This document shows, piece after piece, positions 43,648 through 53,946 of a stretch of DNA of 64,000 nt (its first letter is position 1; each line of letters begins with the position of its first letter). Made by a program: the position numbers and the translations under genes. The stretch lies in the NCBI GenBank assembly GCA_017481825.1, contig JAFUOR010000037.1, positions 1 through 64,000 of the forward strand, written 5' to 3'. Under the pieces are notes generated by a model. The model searched no databases and was not told the origin of the DNA. It was given only the letters and a program-made list of their open reading frames with translations. Origin of the DNA: Clostridia bacterium (lineage in GTDB: Bacteria > Bacillota > Clostridia > Christensenellales > Aristaeellaceae).

Positions 43648-45090
43648 ATGAGAAAACTGATCCTGCTTGCATTGCTGATGCTGACGCTGTGCTCCCCCTC
43701 GCTGGCGGAGGATACCGGCCTGGTAGAAACCATCCTTTTTGAAGGGGAGGCAACGGTAGAAACTGCCTGGACGCTGGCTGCGTCAGTGAACACCACCAGC
43801 GCCAACGGCAGCTTTGATGCAGGTCTGATCACGGAAGATGGCTACTTTACCGTTGAATACACCGGGCCCATCAAGGCGGTGTATCTGGCTTTCTCCGAAT
43901 GGCAAAGCGGCACCTGGGCGTCCGTGAACGTTCCCGGCAGCTGCGTCACCGAAGGGGAGCTGTGTATCGCGACCTTTACTTTCGACCAGTGCTACATTCA
44001 ATATGGCAGCAAGGATTTCACGGCTGTGGATCAGATTTGTGTTGGCTCCACGGCTGCATCCGGCGTCACCACGATTCGCCGGATCGTGTGGCATGGAAAG
44101 CCTGTGCAGGATGATCTGGGCGCGGATGCAACGCTCTACCGCGGTTCTGTGACGGCCAATGCTGCCAACACCAACATGGCCTTTGTCTTTACCAGCCATG
44201 TGGGCGGCGATTTTGATGCTGCGCAGGTCAACGAGGGCAGCCGGTTCTACGTTGAGTATTCCGGACAGAAAAACGGTGTGTATCTGGCGCTTTCCAGCCA
44301 TTCCGGCGCCAAGCAATGGAGCCGCATCAACGCCAGCGAGGTCATCGAGCTTGGCAACGGGCGGTATGCATCCTATTTTGACTATGCCAGCTTCGCCAAA
44401 ACATGGGGCACCAATTTTGCCCGGCTGGATCAGCTGACAGTGTTTTCCTCCACCGCCAGTGAGGTTACGCTGCATCGCCTGGCCTATTTCGCTGGCGAGG
44501 GAGCGCCCGTGGATACCTCCGATGGCCACTGGGATCGCCCTGACACCGGCATCGCCTTCATTGGCGACAGCATCTGTCAGAATGCGCTGCTGATCTACGG
44601 CGACTGGAATACGATCCTGGGCCGCAGCGATTGCGTCAACTATGGTATCGGCGGTCAGACCACCGTGGAATGCCGCGCCCGCATTGACGAGCTGGCCGCG
44701 CGCGATTATCGCATGATCGTGTTCATCTGCGGCATCAACGATATCGGCCGCGGCTTCACCAAGGAAGAGATCGTTGCCAACTACGACGCCATGATCGCGG
44801 CTGTCCGCGAAAAAAACCCGGATTGCGAGTTCCTCATCGTCAGCACGCTGCCGACCACCAGCGCGTTCTATACCGGTCAGCAGTCCAAGATCAATCTGCT
44901 CAACATGGCCTATAAGCGTTACGCCAGTAAAAACAGCGGCGTCACCTATGTGGATGTCTATTCCTCCTTCACAGCGAAGACGGGCGACTATGCCTATCCC
45001 GAGCTGCTGTCGGATGGTCTGCATCCCAATCGCGACGGCTATGCGAAAATGGCGGAAATCCTCAAGGAGTATCTGCCTGCGGAGGAATAA
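43648..45090 (+). CDS. Secreted SGNH/GDSL hydrolase with two N-terminal beta modules
   Basis: The 480-aa product has a signal peptide (about 1-19, SPSLA followed by E). Two homologous modules of about 130 residues (about 25-155 and 160-285; compare FTVEYTGPIKAVYLAFSE with FYVEYSGQKNGVYLALSS) precede an SGNH hydrolase: S308 in AFIGDSICQN, Gly of NYGIGGQTT, FICGINDIG (block III) and D456-x-x-H459 (DGLHPN). Most relatives are carbohydrate or lipid esterases. ATG 43648 is 10 bases after GAGGAG; the gene lies 25 bases after the transglutaminase-like gene and is probably co-transcribed. Confidence 0.92.
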   Translation: MRKLILLALLMLTLCSPSLAEDTGLVETILFEGEATVETAWTLAASVNTTSANGSFDAGLITEDGYFTVEYTGPIKAVYLAFSEWQSGTWASVNVPGSCVTEGELCIATFTFDQCYIQYGSKDFTAVDQICVGSTAASGVTTIRRIVWHGKPVQDDLGADATLYRGSVTANAANTNMAFVFTSHVGGDFDAAQVNEGSRFYVEYSGQKNGVYLALSSHSGAKQWSRINASEVIELGNGRYASYFDYASFAKTWGTNFARLDQLTVFSSTASEVTLHRLAYFAGEGAPVDTSDGHWDRPDTGIAFIGDSICQNALLIYGDWNTILGRSDCVNYGIGGQTTVECRARIDELAARDYRMIVFICGINDIGRGFTKEEIVANYDAMIAAVREKNPDCEFLIVSTLPTTSAFYTGQQSKINLLNMAYKRYASKNSGVTYVDVYSSFTAKTGDYAYPELLSDGLHPNRDGYAKMAEILKEYLPAEE

Positions 45091-45099
45091 CCCGATATG

Positions 45100-45141
45100 C
45101 ACAGCAATCATTTTGAAATGGCTGCTGTGTATTTTCTTTGT
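45100..45141 (+). terminator. Probable terminator after the SGNH gene
   Basis: CACAGCA and TGCTGTG form a stem around ATCATTTTGAAATGGC, followed by TATTTTCTTTGTTTT. Confidence 0.55.
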
Positions 45142-45173
45142 TTTCATGTACATCCTTGTGTAAAACGGACGCG

Positions 45174-45219
45174 ATATTCTGTTGAGATTTGCAGAGAATT
45201 TGCTTCTTCGACAGAATAT
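45174..45219 (+). promoter_or_regulatory. Inverted repeat upstream of the dprA promoter
   Basis: ATATTCTGT (45174-45182) and ACAGAATAT (45211-45219) are perfect 9-bp arms 28 bases apart, ending 4 bases before the putative -35 box. Confidence 0.4.
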
Positions 45220-45223
45220 AGCG

Positions 45224-45252
45224 TTGATTTTTCAAACAATGTGTGGTAGCAT
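45224..45252 (+). promoter_or_regulatory. Probable promoter for dprA-topA-trmFO
   Basis: TTGATT (45224-45229), 17 bases, TAGCAT (45247-45252). The leader to the GTG start is about 85 bases. Confidence 0.55.
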
Positions 45253-45344
45253 TGTGTATCGCAGGCAAATGCTGTTTTTCTTAAGCACTTTCACTTTTTA
45301 CACACATGTGGCATTTGTTTCCAATTCGTCAAGGAGGTGTTTCT

Positions 45345-46451
45345 GTGCGCTACACCCGCGAGGATGGATGCCGTGCCTGGCTGACCTACGGCCTGCTGCG
45401 CGCAGACGCCGCGATGTCGCTCCTGAACGAATTTGGCTGCGCGGAAGCGATTTATGATCGCTTTGTAAAAGAGGGGAGCACCTTCCTGCAAAAGCGCATT
45501 AGCGAATCCTCTATCACGCTGCTTCGCGATCAATCAGCACCGGAAAAGATGCACGACATGATGGTCACGATGCAGAAATTGTCCATCGGCATTATCAGCC
45601 ACGATGACGCTCGCTATCCCGACAGCCTGCGCGATTTGCGTTCTCCGCCGGCGCTGCTGTTCTACCGCGGCAATCCTGACTGCCTGATGGGAAAGTGCAT
45701 CACGGTCATCGGTTCGCGCAAGGCTTCACCCCAGGCGATGGACGCGACCATGAAGATTTGCCGGGAGCTGAGCGACGCAGGCGTCACCATCGTCAGCGGA
45801 TTAGCCATGGGCATCGACACAGCCGCCCATGAAGGATGCCTGCAGGGCAAAAGCCCCACCGCCGCCATCCTCGGCTGCGGCATGGACGTGGATTATCCCA
45901 TGGAGAACGTAGATTTGAAGGAAAACATCGTGCAGCGCGGCGGCATGCTACTCAGCGAATATCCGCTGGGTCTCCATGCAAGCCCTCATGTGTTCCAGGT
46001 GCGCAACCGCATTCTGGCGGGGCTGAGCCGCGCCATCCTGATGATGGAATCGCGCATTCGTTCCGGCAGCATGCTCACGGTGCAGCATGCGCTGGATCAC
46101 GGCAAGGAGGTCTATGCCTATCCGGGTCAGCCGGGAACCGACTGGGCCGAGGGCGCGCATCAGCTGCTGCGCGAAGGTGCAAACTACTTCACCAGCGCCC
46201 GGGACGTATTGGAGGATCTGAACTGGCTGGATGACGAACCCACGCCCTCCGTTGTCCTCCGGCAGGAGCTGCCCGAAATGACCGAGGAGCAGCGCCGGGT
46301 CTATACCCTCCTTGGTCAGGGCGAAATGTCCTACGATCAGCTGGCGGCCAAATCCGGCATTCCCGCGCCTGCGCTTTCTGTGGCGCTCACCATGCTGCAG
46401 ATGATGGGGCTCATCAAACCCATGCCCGGTAAATCTTATTGCAAAGCCTAA
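45345..46451 (+). CDS. dprA: DNA-processing protein DprA (Smf)
   Basis: DprA binds incoming single-stranded DNA and loads RecA during transformation. The 368-aa product has an N-terminal helical domain and the Rossmann-like DprA core: YPDSLRDLRSPPALLFYRGN, ITVIGSRKASPQAM, TIVSGLAMGIDTAAHEGCL, TAAILGCGMDVDYPMEN, FQVRNRILAGLS and EVYAYPGQPG, then a C-terminal winged-helix (DQLAAKSGIPAPALSVALTMLQMMGLI). GTG 45345 follows AAGGAGGTG by about 6 bases. It leads a cluster with topA, as in many Bacillota. Confidence 0.96.
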   Translation: MRYTREDGCRAWLTYGLLRADAAMSLLNEFGCAEAIYDRFVKEGSTFLQKRISESSITLLRDQSAPEKMHDMMVTMQKLSIGIISHDDARYPDSLRDLRSPPALLFYRGNPDCLMGKCITVIGSRKASPQAMDATMKICRELSDAGVTIVSGLAMGIDTAAHEGCLQGKSPTAAILGCGMDVDYPMENVDLKENIVQRGGMLLSEYPLGLHASPHVFQVRNRILAGLSRAILMMESRIRSGSMLTVQHALDHGKEVYAYPGQPGTDWAEGAHQLLREGANYFTSARDVLEDLNWLDDEPTPSVVLRQELPEMTEEQRRVYTLLGQGEMSYDQLAAKSGIPAPALSVALTMLQMMGLIKPMPGKSYCKA

Positions 46452-46484
46452 TCTTATTGATTATCCATCGGAGGCATATTGAAA

Positions 46485-48617
46485 ATGGCAACGACCAAAC
46501 AGAAACTCATTATTGTCGAGTCTCCCGCCAAGGCGCGCACGATCAGCAAGTTCCTTGGCAAGGGCTACAAGGTGGAGGCCTCCCAGGGCCATGTATGCGA
46601 TCTGCCCAAGAGCCAGATCGGCGTGGATGTCGATAATGACTTCGCGCTCAAGTACATCACCATCCGCGGCCGCGGCGATATTCTGACCCGCATTCGCAAG
46701 GAAGCACGAAATGCTTCCCAAATTTACCTCGCAACTGACCCGGATCGCGAAGGCGAGGCGATTTCCTGGCATCTGGGCCATGTGCTGGGCATGGATACCT
46801 CTAAACCCTGCCGGATTGAATTCCACGAGGTAACGAAGAAGGCCATCCAGGCGGCGCTCAAGTCCCCCCGTCCACTGGACATGGGCCGTGTAGACGCTCA
46901 ACAGGCCCGCCGTGTGCTGGATCGCCTGGTGGGCTACAAGATCAGCCCGCTGCTGTGGGCGAAGGTAAAAAAGGGCCTGTCTGCCGGACGCGTGCAGTCC
47001 GTTGCCACGCGCATGGTCGTGATGCGTGAGGAGGATATCGAAGCCTTCATTCCCGAGGAGTATTGGGAGATTGCCACGAAGATGCAGGCCATTCAGGGCC
47101 GCGGCCGCAAGGTGCACTTCACCGCCCGCTTGGCCTCAATTGACGGTGAGAAGGCCGTTATCACCAATGCCGAGGAAGCGGCACGCGCCGTGCAGCGCAT
47201 CCAGAATGCCCATTTTGCCGTCACCAGCGTGAAGAGTGGCGAGAAGCGCAAGCTTCCTGCCGCTCCCTTCACCACCTCCAGCCTCCAGCAGGAAGCCAGC
47301 CGCAAGCTGGGCTTCACCACTGCCAAGACCATGCAGGTCGTGCAGCAGCTCTACGAGGGTATTGACCTGGAGGGCGAAGGTACGCAGGGTATCGTCAGCT
47401 ACATCCGTACGGACAGTGTCCGCATCAGCGATGATGCCCTGGCCGCCCTGCGCGCCTATATCCCGGAGCGCTTTGGCGATGAATATCTGCCGGAGAAGCC
47501 TAACGAATACAAGGGCCGCAAGAATGCCCAGGACGCCCATGAGGCCATCCGTCCCACCGACGTACGCCGTACGCCCGAGAAGATCAAGGCGTCCCTGACG
47601 AAGGAGCAGTACAACCTGTACCGCCTGATCTACAACCGCTTCCTGGCCAGCCAGATGATGCCCGCCCTCTACGAGACCATGACCATGGACATGACGGGCG
47701 ATGGCGTTGGCTTGCGCTTCTACGGCGAGCATAAGAAGTTCGCAGGCTTCACCTCCGTTTACGAGGAGGGCACGGATGAAGACGTGACCTCTGCCGAGGC
47801 GACGCTGCCCCAGCTTGCCGAGGGCAATGCCGTGTCCGTGGAGGATATCGACAGCGAGCAGCACTTCACCCAGCCACCGAGCCGCTACACGGAAGCCTCT
47901 CTGGTTCGCGCGCTGGAAGAGAAGGGCATTGGCCGTCCCTCCACTTATGCCCCCACTATCACAACCATCATTGCACGCGGCTACGTCAGCCGCGAGAAGA
48001 AGCGCCTCTATCCCACGGAGCTTGGCCGCATGATTACCAGCATGATGGAGGAGTACTTCGAGGATATCGTTGATACCGAATTCACCGCTGACCTTGAGGA
48101 TAAGCTCGATACGGTGGAGGAGGGCAATGCCGACTGGAAGCAGATCATCCGTGACTTCTATCCGGACTTCAAGCGCTCGCTGGATATCGCCGAGCAGCAG
48201 ATCGAGAAGGTCGAAATCAAGGATGAGCCATCCGACGAGCCTTGCGACAAGTGCGGCGCGATGATGGTCTACAAGATGGGTCGTTTTGGCCGATTCCTGG
48301 CCTGTCCCAACTTCCCGGACTGCCGCAATACCAAGCCCATCCTGCATTATATCGAAGCGCCCTGTCCCGCCTGCGGCGCACGTTTGATGGAAAAGACCAG
48401 CCGCAAGAACCGCAAGTTCTATGGCTGCGAAAAGTATCCTGAATGCGCGTTTGTGTCCTGGGAGAAACCCGTGATGGCCAAGTGTCCCCAGTGCGGCGGC
48501 TACATGGTCGAAAAGCGCGGCCGCAAGGGCGAATTGTGGCATCTGTGCGCCAACGAAACCTGCCGCTGCCGCATAGAGGTGCAGCAGGATGATTCCACCG
48601 AGGCGGAGGTGGAATGA
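46485..48617 (+). CDS. topA: DNA topoisomerase I
   Basis: The 710-aa type IA topoisomerase relaxes negative supercoils. Toprim domain: [22 protein letters not shown] with metal-binding [12 protein letters not shown]; catalytic tyrosine Y306 in [24 protein letters not shown] in domain I; and three C-terminal Cys4 zinc ribbons (CDKCGAMM...[15 protein letters not shown]...[15 protein letters not shown]...CANETCRC). ATG 46485 is 10 bases after GGAGG; a TTG at 46479 is too close. The stop overlaps trmFO (ATGATG). Confidence 0.97.
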   Translation: MATTKQKLIIVESPAKARTISKFLGKGYKVEASQGHVCDLPKSQIGVDVDNDFALKYITIRGRGDILTRIRKEARNASQIYLATDPDREGEAISWHLGHVLGMDTSKPCRIEFHEVTKKAIQAALKSPRPLDMGRVDAQQARRVLDRLVGYKISPLLWAKVKKGLSAGRVQSVATRMVVMREEDIEAFIPEEYWEIATKMQAIQGRGRKVHFTARLASIDGEKAVITNAEEAARAVQRIQNAHFAVTSVKSGEKRKLPAAPFTTSSLQQEASRKLGFTTAKTMQVVQQLYEGIDLEGEGTQGIVSYIRTDSVRISDDALAALRAYIPERFGDEYLPEKPNEYKGRKNAQDAHEAIRPTDVRRTPEKIKASLTKEQYNLYRLIYNRFLASQMMPALYETMTMDMTGDGVGLRFYGEHKKFAGFTSVYEEGTDEDVTSAEATLPQLAEGNAVSVEDIDSEQHFTQPPSRYTEASLVRALEEKGIGRPSTYAPTITTIIARGYVSREKKRLYPTELGRMITSMMEEYFEDIVDTEFTADLEDKLDTVEEGNADWKQIIRDFYPDFKRSLDIAEQQIEKVEIKDEPSDEPCDKCGAMMVYKMGRFGRFLACPNFPDCRNTKPILHYIEAPCPACGARLMEKTSRKNRKFYGCEKYPECAFVSWEKPVMAKCPQCGGYMVEKRGRKGELWHLCANETCRCRIEVQQDDSTEAEVE

Positions 48618-49954
48618 TGGCTGATTTGCATGCAACCGTCGTCGGCGCAGGCCTTGCAGGCTGCGAGGCCGCATGGCAGCTTGCGCTTCAGGGCGTCCAT
48701 GTCACATTGTTTGAAATGAAGCCGGAGAAGATGTCTCCGGCTCATCACAGCCCGCTTTTTGCGGAGCTGGTGTGCTCCAATTCGCTGCGTTCTGACCGTC
48801 TGACCAACGCTGTTGGCCTCCTGAAGGAGGAAATGCGCCTTTGTCATTCGCTCATCATGGCTGCTGCTGATGCAGCCCGTGTGCCTGCGGGCGGCGCGCT
48901 GGCGGTGGATCGTGACACCTTCTCCGGCTACATCACCAACGCACTGAAAGAGCATCCGCTGGTGACCATCCAGAGCAGGGAAGTCACCGACATCCCCGAT
49001 GGCCCCGTCATTATTGCCACCGGGCCGCTGACTTCTGATGCGCTGAGTGATACCATCGCCACGCTGCCAGGGCTGTCGACGCTGAATTTCTACGACGCTG
49101 CTGCGCCCATTGTGACGGTGGACTCCCTGAACATGGAGCGTGTCTTCCGTCAAAGCCGCTACGGCAGGGGAGACGACTATCTCAACTGCCCCATGAATGA
49201 GGCGGAGTACAACGCCTTCGTCGATGCACTTCTGGAGGCTGAAACAGCGGAAATCCACGGCTTTGAGGAATCGAAGGTCTTCGAGGGCTGCATGCCCGTG
49301 GAATCCATGGCGCGCCGCGGTCGCATGGTGCTGGCCTTTGGCCCGATGAAGCCCGTTGGCCTCGTCGATCCCCGAACGGGCAAGGAAGCCTTCGCTGTCG
49401 TGCAGCTGCGCCAGGATAACACCACCGGCTCGTTGTACAACCTGGTTGGCTTCCAGACTCGTCTGAAATGGCCGGAGCAGAAGCGCGTATTCGGCATGAT
49501 CCCCGGCCTGGACAACGCCGAATACGCCCGCTATGGCGTGATGCACCGTAATACCTTCTTGCACTCGCCGGGTTTTTTGAATGCGCATTTTGAGATGATC
49601 AGCCGCCCGCAGTGCTACTTCGCCGGCCAGATGACTGGCGTGGAGGGCTATGTGGAAAGCGCCGCCAGCGGCCTGGTGTGCGGCCTGTCCCTGGGACGCG
49701 ACCTGCGTGGGCTCGGCACGGTGGAGCTGCCTGGCATTACGGCGCTGGGCGCAATGGGCCGCTATGTCAGCACGCCTAACAAGCACTTCCAGCCCATGAA
49801 CTGCGCCTTTGGCCTGATCGACAGCCTTGTGGTGGACAAGCAGCACAAGAAGATCCGCAACAAACAGGAACGGTATACCGTTATTTCGGAGCGTTCGCTG
49901 GCATATATGCGGGATTGGTGCAGGGATGTGTACGGCGATGAGGCTTCATGCTGA
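48614..49954 (+). CDS. trmFO: Methylenetetrahydrofolate-tRNA-(uracil-5-)-methyltransferase TrmFO
   Basis: TrmFO makes m5U54 in tRNA with 5,10-methylene-THF and FAD/NAD(P)H. The 446-aa product has the FAD-binding GxGxxG ([16 protein letters not shown]), [65 protein letters not shown] and [16 protein letters not shown], all characteristic. Start ATG 48614 overlaps the topA stop; ATG 48617 is an equally good start. The pair topA-trmFO is conserved in Bacillota; here the usual next gene (xerC/codV) is replaced by an orphan ORF. Confidence 0.97.
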   Translation: MMADLHATVVGAGLAGCEAAWQLALQGVHVTLFEMKPEKMSPAHHSPLFAELVCSNSLRSDRLTNAVGLLKEEMRLCHSLIMAAADAARVPAGGALAVDRDTFSGYITNALKEHPLVTIQSREVTDIPDGPVIIATGPLTSDALSDTIATLPGLSTLNFYDAAAPIVTVDSLNMERVFRQSRYGRGDDYLNCPMNEAEYNAFVDALLEAETAEIHGFEESKVFEGCMPVESMARRGRMVLAFGPMKPVGLVDPRTGKEAFAVVQLRQDNTTGSLYNLVGFQTRLKWPEQKRVFGMIPGLDNAEYARYGVMHRNTFLHSPGFLNAHFEMISRPQCYFAGQMTGVEGYVESAASGLVCGLSLGRDLRGLGTVELPGITALGAMGRYVSTPNKHFQPMNCAFGLIDSLVVDKQHKKIRNKQERYTVISERSLAYMRDWCRDVYGDEASC

Positions 49955-50001
49955 TTTCATAGTGATGTGCTACGATCTACTTGGTGGAAGGGCGATTTTC
50001 T

Positions 50002-50259
50002 GTGCAGAAAATAAACCTCATTTATGATGAGGCTTATGAGGACGCTAATATTCTTCTCGTTCCTGATTGGGTTGCTGAACAGGCGTTTTATTGGCCTATG
50101 AGGTATGGCTCTTGGCTCGCTTCACAGCGGTGTACCGATATGGAAACAGAGGGCTTTGTAGAATGGCTGAATGCCCGAATTACTTCAGAAGAAGAAAAAG
50201 TGCGCATTCTCCAGCAGCATGTTGCAGTAAGCAAATCAGAACCCAGCATCGACTTCTGA
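50002..50259 (+). CDS. Small hypothetical protein (about 85 aa)
   Basis: I do not recognise this protein. GTG 50002 is about 10 bases after GGAAGGG; a TTG at 49981 is an alternative giving 92 residues. The product reads [20 protein letters not shown]...[13 protein letters not shown]...[23 protein letters not shown]: a compact, acidic, Trp-rich protein without membrane segments. Base composition is clearly more AT-rich than the neighbours. It sits between trmFO and hslV where many Bacillota carry xerC/codV, which suggests a later insertion. Confidence 0.6.
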   Translation: MQKINLIYDEAYEDANILLVPDWVAEQAFYWPMRYGSWLASQRCTDMETEGFVEWLNARITSEEEKVRILQQHVAVSKSEPSIDF

Positions 50260-50290
50260 TGCTTTAATTTACAATTCCGGAGGAACATAC

Positions 50291-50830
50291 ATGAGCATTG
50301 AACTCAAAGGCACAACCATCTGTGCCGTCTGCAAGGATGGGAAGATTGCCATCGCCGGTGATGGTCAGGTGACCATGGGCGAAAGCGTGATCTTCAAGTC
50401 CAATGCCCGCAAAGTGCGCCGTCTGTATGGCGGCAAAGTTGTGGCAGGTTTTGCAGGCACCGTGGTGGATGCTTTCACCCTATTTGACAAGTTTGAAGAA
50501 AAGCTGACCCAGTGCAACGGTAATCTGGAGCGTGCTGCGGTGGCTTTGGCCCAGCTGTGGCGCAGTGAACAGGGCATGCGTCAGATGAACTGCATGATGA
50601 TCGTTGCCAACAAGGATCAGCTGCTGGTGCTGTCCGGTACGGGCGAGGTCATGGAGCCCGACAGCGGCGTGGTCGCCATCGGCTCCGGCGGCAATTATGC
50701 GCTCTCTGCAGCCCGTGCGCTGGTGGAGAACACCGACCTGTCCGCCCATGAGATTGCCGAGAAGGCGCTGCACATCGCTGCGTCCATCTGTGTGTATACC
50801 AACGACAACATCATTGTCGAAGACGTGTAA
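50291..50830 (+). CDS. hslV: ATP-dependent protease peptidase subunit HslV (ClpQ)
   Basis: HslV is the proteasome-like Thr peptidase that docks on HslU. The 179-aa product shows [25 protein letters not shown] with the TT pair near residue 8 that would provide the N-terminal nucleophile after processing, [21 protein letters not shown] and [18 protein letters not shown]. Start ATG 50291 follows CGGAGGAA. It is 15 bases before hslU. Confidence 0.96.
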   Translation: MSIELKGTTICAVCKDGKIAIAGDGQVTMGESVIFKSNARKVRRLYGGKVVAGFAGTVVDAFTLFDKFEEKLTQCNGNLERAAVALAQLWRSEQGMRQMNCMMIVANKDQLLVLSGTGEVMEPDSGVVAIGSGGNYALSAARALVENTDLSAHEIAEKALHIAASICVYTNDNIIVEDV

Positions 50831-50845
50831 AGGAGGTCAGGTGAT

Positions 50846-52213
50846 ATGGCAGAATTGACGCCCCGTCAAATCGTCCGCGAGCTTGACCGTTACATCGTCG
50901 GACAGGATGAAGCCAAAAAGTCTGTGGCCATTGCCCTGCGCAACCGTTATCGCCGTTCCATGGTGGACGAGAAGATGCGCGAGGAGATCAGCCCCAAGAA
51001 CATCCTCATGATCGGTCCCACCGGCGTGGGTAAGACCGAAATAGCCCGGCGCCTTGCCAAGCTGGTTGCTGCGCCCTTTGTCAAGGTGGAAGCGACGAAG
51101 TTCACCGAGGTCGGTTATGTGGGCCGCGATGTGGAGAGCATTGTGCGAGATCTGGTTGAGAACGCCATCCGCATGGTTAAGGAGGAGCACATCAAGCGCG
51201 TCGAGCCCCGGGCGAAGGTCATCGCCGAGGATCGTCTGGTGACGCTTCTTGTCAATCCGCCCAAGAAGCCCAGCAGCAACAGCTTGAGCCTGGATTATCT
51301 GCTGGGCCGAAAGCCCGCTGAACCCAAGGTCGATGAGACCCCCGAGGTCTGTGGCAAGCGCGGTGAAGTCCGTGCGCAGCTGATGCGCGGTGAGCTGGAA
51401 GAGCAGGAGCTGGAGATCGAGGTCGAAGAGGCTGCCCCTACGCTGGAGGTGGGCGGAAGCGCCATCAGCCTGGGCGATATGATGGGCAACATGATGCCCA
51501 AGAAAACCCGCCTGCGCCGCGTGAAGGTCAAGGAAGCCCGTCGCCTCCTGGAAGACGAGGAGTGCGACAAGCTCATCGACATGGACAACGTCCACGAGGA
51601 AGCCATCCAGCGCGCTGAACAGCACGGCATCGTGTTCATCGATGAGATCGACAAGATCGCAGGCCACCGAGCTGGCAGCGGCCCTGACGTGAGCCGCGAG
51701 GGCGTGCAGCGCGACATCCTGCCCATCGTCGAGGGCAGTACGGTCAACACCAAGTATGGCCCCGTGAAAACGGATTACATGCTCTTCATTGCTGCGGGTG
51801 CCTTCCATGTGGCGAAGGTCAGCGACCTGATTCCCGAACTGCAGGGACGTTTCCCGGTGCATGTGCAGCTCAAATCCCTGACGTGTGAGGATTTCCAGCG
51901 CATCCTGACACAGCCGGACAACGCTCTGACGCTGCAGTACAAGGCGCTGCTGGCGGTTGACAGGGTGCATCTTTCCTTTGAAGACAGCGCCATCGAAGCC
52001 ATTGCAGAGGCCGCTTTCGTGGCTAACGAGACCGCTGAGGATATCGGTGCACGCCGTCTGCACGCAGTATTCGAGCAGTTGCTGGAAGACATCTCCTTCA
52101 ATGCCGGAGACGCGGACATGCCGCCTGTGGAGCTCTCTATCAACGGCGATTACGTCCGCGCGCACCTGTCCGGCGAGAACAAGCCGGTTGACATGAAGAA
52201 GTACATCCTGTAA
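50846..52213 (+). CDS. hslU: ATP-dependent protease ATPase subunit HslU (ClpY)
   Basis: The 455-aa AAA+ unfoldase has [33 protein letters not shown], Walker [17 protein letters not shown], the pore motif region [14 protein letters not shown], an inserted I-domain (about 110-235) and Walker [12 protein letters not shown], then the sensor 2 part ending [12 protein letters not shown] and the C-terminal tail KYIL that inserts into HslV. AAAGGAGGTC precedes the ATG. codY, which follows hslU in Bacillus, is absent. Confidence 0.97.
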   Translation: MAELTPRQIVRELDRYIVGQDEAKKSVAIALRNRYRRSMVDEKMREEISPKNILMIGPTGVGKTEIARRLAKLVAAPFVKVEATKFTEVGYVGRDVESIVRDLVENAIRMVKEEHIKRVEPRAKVIAEDRLVTLLVNPPKKPSSNSLSLDYLLGRKPAEPKVDETPEVCGKRGEVRAQLMRGELEEQELEIEVEEAAPTLEVGGSAISLGDMMGNMMPKKTRLRRVKVKEARRLLEDEECDKLIDMDNVHEEAIQRAEQHGIVFIDEIDKIAGHRAGSGPDVSREGVQRDILPIVEGSTVNTKYGPVKTDYMLFIAAGAFHVAKVSDLIPELQGRFPVHVQLKSLTCEDFQRILTQPDNALTLQYKALLAVDRVHLSFEDSAIEAIAEAAFVANETAEDIGARRLHAVFEQLLEDISFNAGDADMPPVELSINGDYVRAHLSGENKPVDMKKYIL

Positions 52214-52228
52214 GAAAGAGGCCTTCCC

Positions 52229-52990
52229 ATGACCGAGCGCGAGATCATCCGGCACATCGACCATGGTGCAAACCTTTACATCAGCCTGTTTGGCGCGGCG
52301 GAGCACATGGATATCCTGGATGCTGGCGCTTACCGCTTTGTGCATCCAAAGGCAGGGGAGCAGGGGATTTCCTTCGTGTATGACATCCGCATTGAGGATT
52401 TGCCTGCACCGGAGCAGCAGCGCATCATTGATGAAATCAAGGCCCTCGGTGTGCCATGCTGGGTCAGTCTGACAGCATCTGACGGGGTGTTTCGGCGCTT
52501 CTTTAGCACGGACAGGCCGCATGGCCAGAAAAGCTTCGACGATGATGACGAGCAGTACCTTGCCATGCAGCCGGAAGATTTTATCGATGGTGATGGCGCA
52601 TATGACATTCGCCGCGTGCAGACGCCGGAGGAATTCGCCATTTGGGCAGCCATCGCCAATGAGATGCTTGCAGGCGGGCGCCTTGACATTCATCCGGCAC
52701 AACACTATGTTTGGATTACACACCGCCTGATGGCTTGCTATGTGCTCTATCAAAATGGTGCGCCTGCCAGCATTGCTGCGACGATCAGCGATCACGGCAT
52801 CAGCTCTCTGGAGCTTGTGTCCACGCTTCCGACGTTTCAGCGGCAGGGATTGGCGCGTGCTGTCTGCCGCCAGGCAGTGCGGGAGGCCCTCTCGGATGGC
52901 GCCCATCTGATAACGGTTCGTGCCAACGGGGCTGCGTCATCGAGGGTGTATCAGGCCATCGGCTTCAAGGTCTGCAACGTTGCCATTTGA
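52229..52990 (+). CDS. GNAT family N-acetyltransferase
   Basis: The 253-aa protein has an N-terminal half without recognisable motif (MTEREIIRHIDHGANLYISLFG...) and a C-terminal GNAT fold: PASIAATISDHGISSLELVSTLPTFQRQGLARAVCRQAVREAL with the acetyl-CoA loop Q-R-Q-G-L-A, then LITVRANGAASSRVYQAIGFKVC. The two-part layout resembles GNATs with an extra N-terminal subdomain. Starts 15 bases after hslU, probably in the same operon. Substrate unknown. Confidence 0.88.
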   Translation: MTEREIIRHIDHGANLYISLFGAAEHMDILDAGAYRFVHPKAGEQGISFVYDIRIEDLPAPEQQRIIDEIKALGVPCWVSLTASDGVFRRFFSTDRPHGQKSFDDDDEQYLAMQPEDFIDGDGAYDIRRVQTPEEFAIWAAIANEMLAGGRLDIHPAQHYVWITHRLMACYVLYQNGAPASIAATISDHGISSLELVSTLPTFQRQGLARAVCRQAVREALSDGAHLITVRANGAASSRVYQAIGFKVCNVAI

Positions 52991-53010
52991 TTGCATTTTT
53001 TGCGAATTTG

Positions 53011-53052
53011 CCCGCCCGCAGGGGGAGAAACCCTTTGCAGGCGGACTTTTTC
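53011..53052 (+). terminator. Terminator after the hslVU-GNAT unit
   Basis: CCGCC (53012-53016) pairs with GGCGG (53040-53044), with inner GCAGGG/CCCTTTGC pairing, followed by ACTTTTT. Confidence 0.6.
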
Positions 53053-53062
53053 ATGGTATAAT
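53035..53062 (+). promoter_or_regulatory. Promoter for proC
   Basis: TTGCAG (53035-53040), 16 bases, TATAAT (53057-53062). The -35 box is inside the upstream terminator stem. Confidence 0.6.
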
Positions 53063-53095
53063 AGGCAGGAATTCAATGCAAAAGGACTGATTGTG

Positions 53096-53902
53096 ATGCT
53101 GAAGCTTGGTTTCATTGGTTCCGGCAATATGGGCAGCGCCATCCTGCGCGGTGTGATTGCTGCTGAATACCTCAAGGCCGAGGATATGGCCGTGTGCGAT
53201 CTGAGCACACGCAAGCTGGAGGAGCTCTCTGATGAACTGCCTGGCCTGACCTGCACGGAATCCGACGTGGAGCTGGCCGAAATGTGCGATATGATCATTT
53301 TGGCAGTGAAGCCCCAGTACCTCAGCGAAACGATCGACCATATCCATGACGAGCTGAATGGCAAGGCTGTGATCAGTATCGCTGCGGGCTGGACGGTTCA
53401 GCAGCTGGCTGATAAGCTGGAGGGCAGCGGCGCAACCTATCTGCGCGTGATGCCCAACACACCTGCCATGGTAGGCGAGGGCATGACCGCCCTTTGCGAC
53501 GACACGACATTCTCCCAGGAGGACTTCGAGTTCGCTAAGGGCATCTTCGACGCAGTGGGACGCACCGTCGTGCTGCCGGAGAAGCTCTTCGATGGCGTGA
53601 TTGCCATCAGCGGCAGCAGTCCTGCGTATGTCTACATGATGATCGAGGCCATGGCGGATGCTGGCGTCAAGGAAGGCCTGCCGCGCCCCTGTGCCTATGA
53701 AATGGCCGCCCAGACCCTGCTGGGCAGCGCGCTGATGGTGCTGCAAAGCGGCATGCATCCTGCAGCCCTTAAGGATGCCGTCTGTTCTCCCGCAGGAACG
53801 ACCATTGAAGCCGTTGAGGAGCTGGAGCGCAAGGGCTTCCGCGCCGCCATCATGGATGCCATGAAGGTTTGTGCGCAGAAATCGCGCGACATGTCCAAAT
53901 AA
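53096..53902 (+). CDS. proC: Pyrroline-5-carboxylate reductase
   Basis: ProC reduces P5C to proline with NAD(P)H. The 268-aa product has the nucleotide-binding start MLKLGFIGSGNMGSAILRG, MIILAVKPQYL, AAGWTVQQL, RVMPNTPAMVGEGMTAL and the C-terminal signature AGTTIEAVEELERKGFRAAIMDA. ATG 53096 lies 9 bases after AAAGGA; the open frame upstream crosses the terminator and promoter and is not coding. Confidence 0.96.
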   Translation: MLKLGFIGSGNMGSAILRGVIAAEYLKAEDMAVCDLSTRKLEELSDELPGLTCTESDVELAEMCDMIILAVKPQYLSETIDHIHDELNGKAVISIAAGWTVQQLADKLEGSGATYLRVMPNTPAMVGEGMTALCDDTTFSQEDFEFAKGIFDAVGRTVVLPEKLFDGVIAISGSSPAYVYMMIEAMADAGVKEGLPRPCAYEMAAQTLLGSALMVLQSGMHPAALKDAVCSPAGTTIEAVEELERKGFRAAIMDAMKVCAQKSRDMSK

Positions 53903-53946
53903 TCATTGCATTTTTATGCATATTTACCATAAAGGAGCGTATTGCT

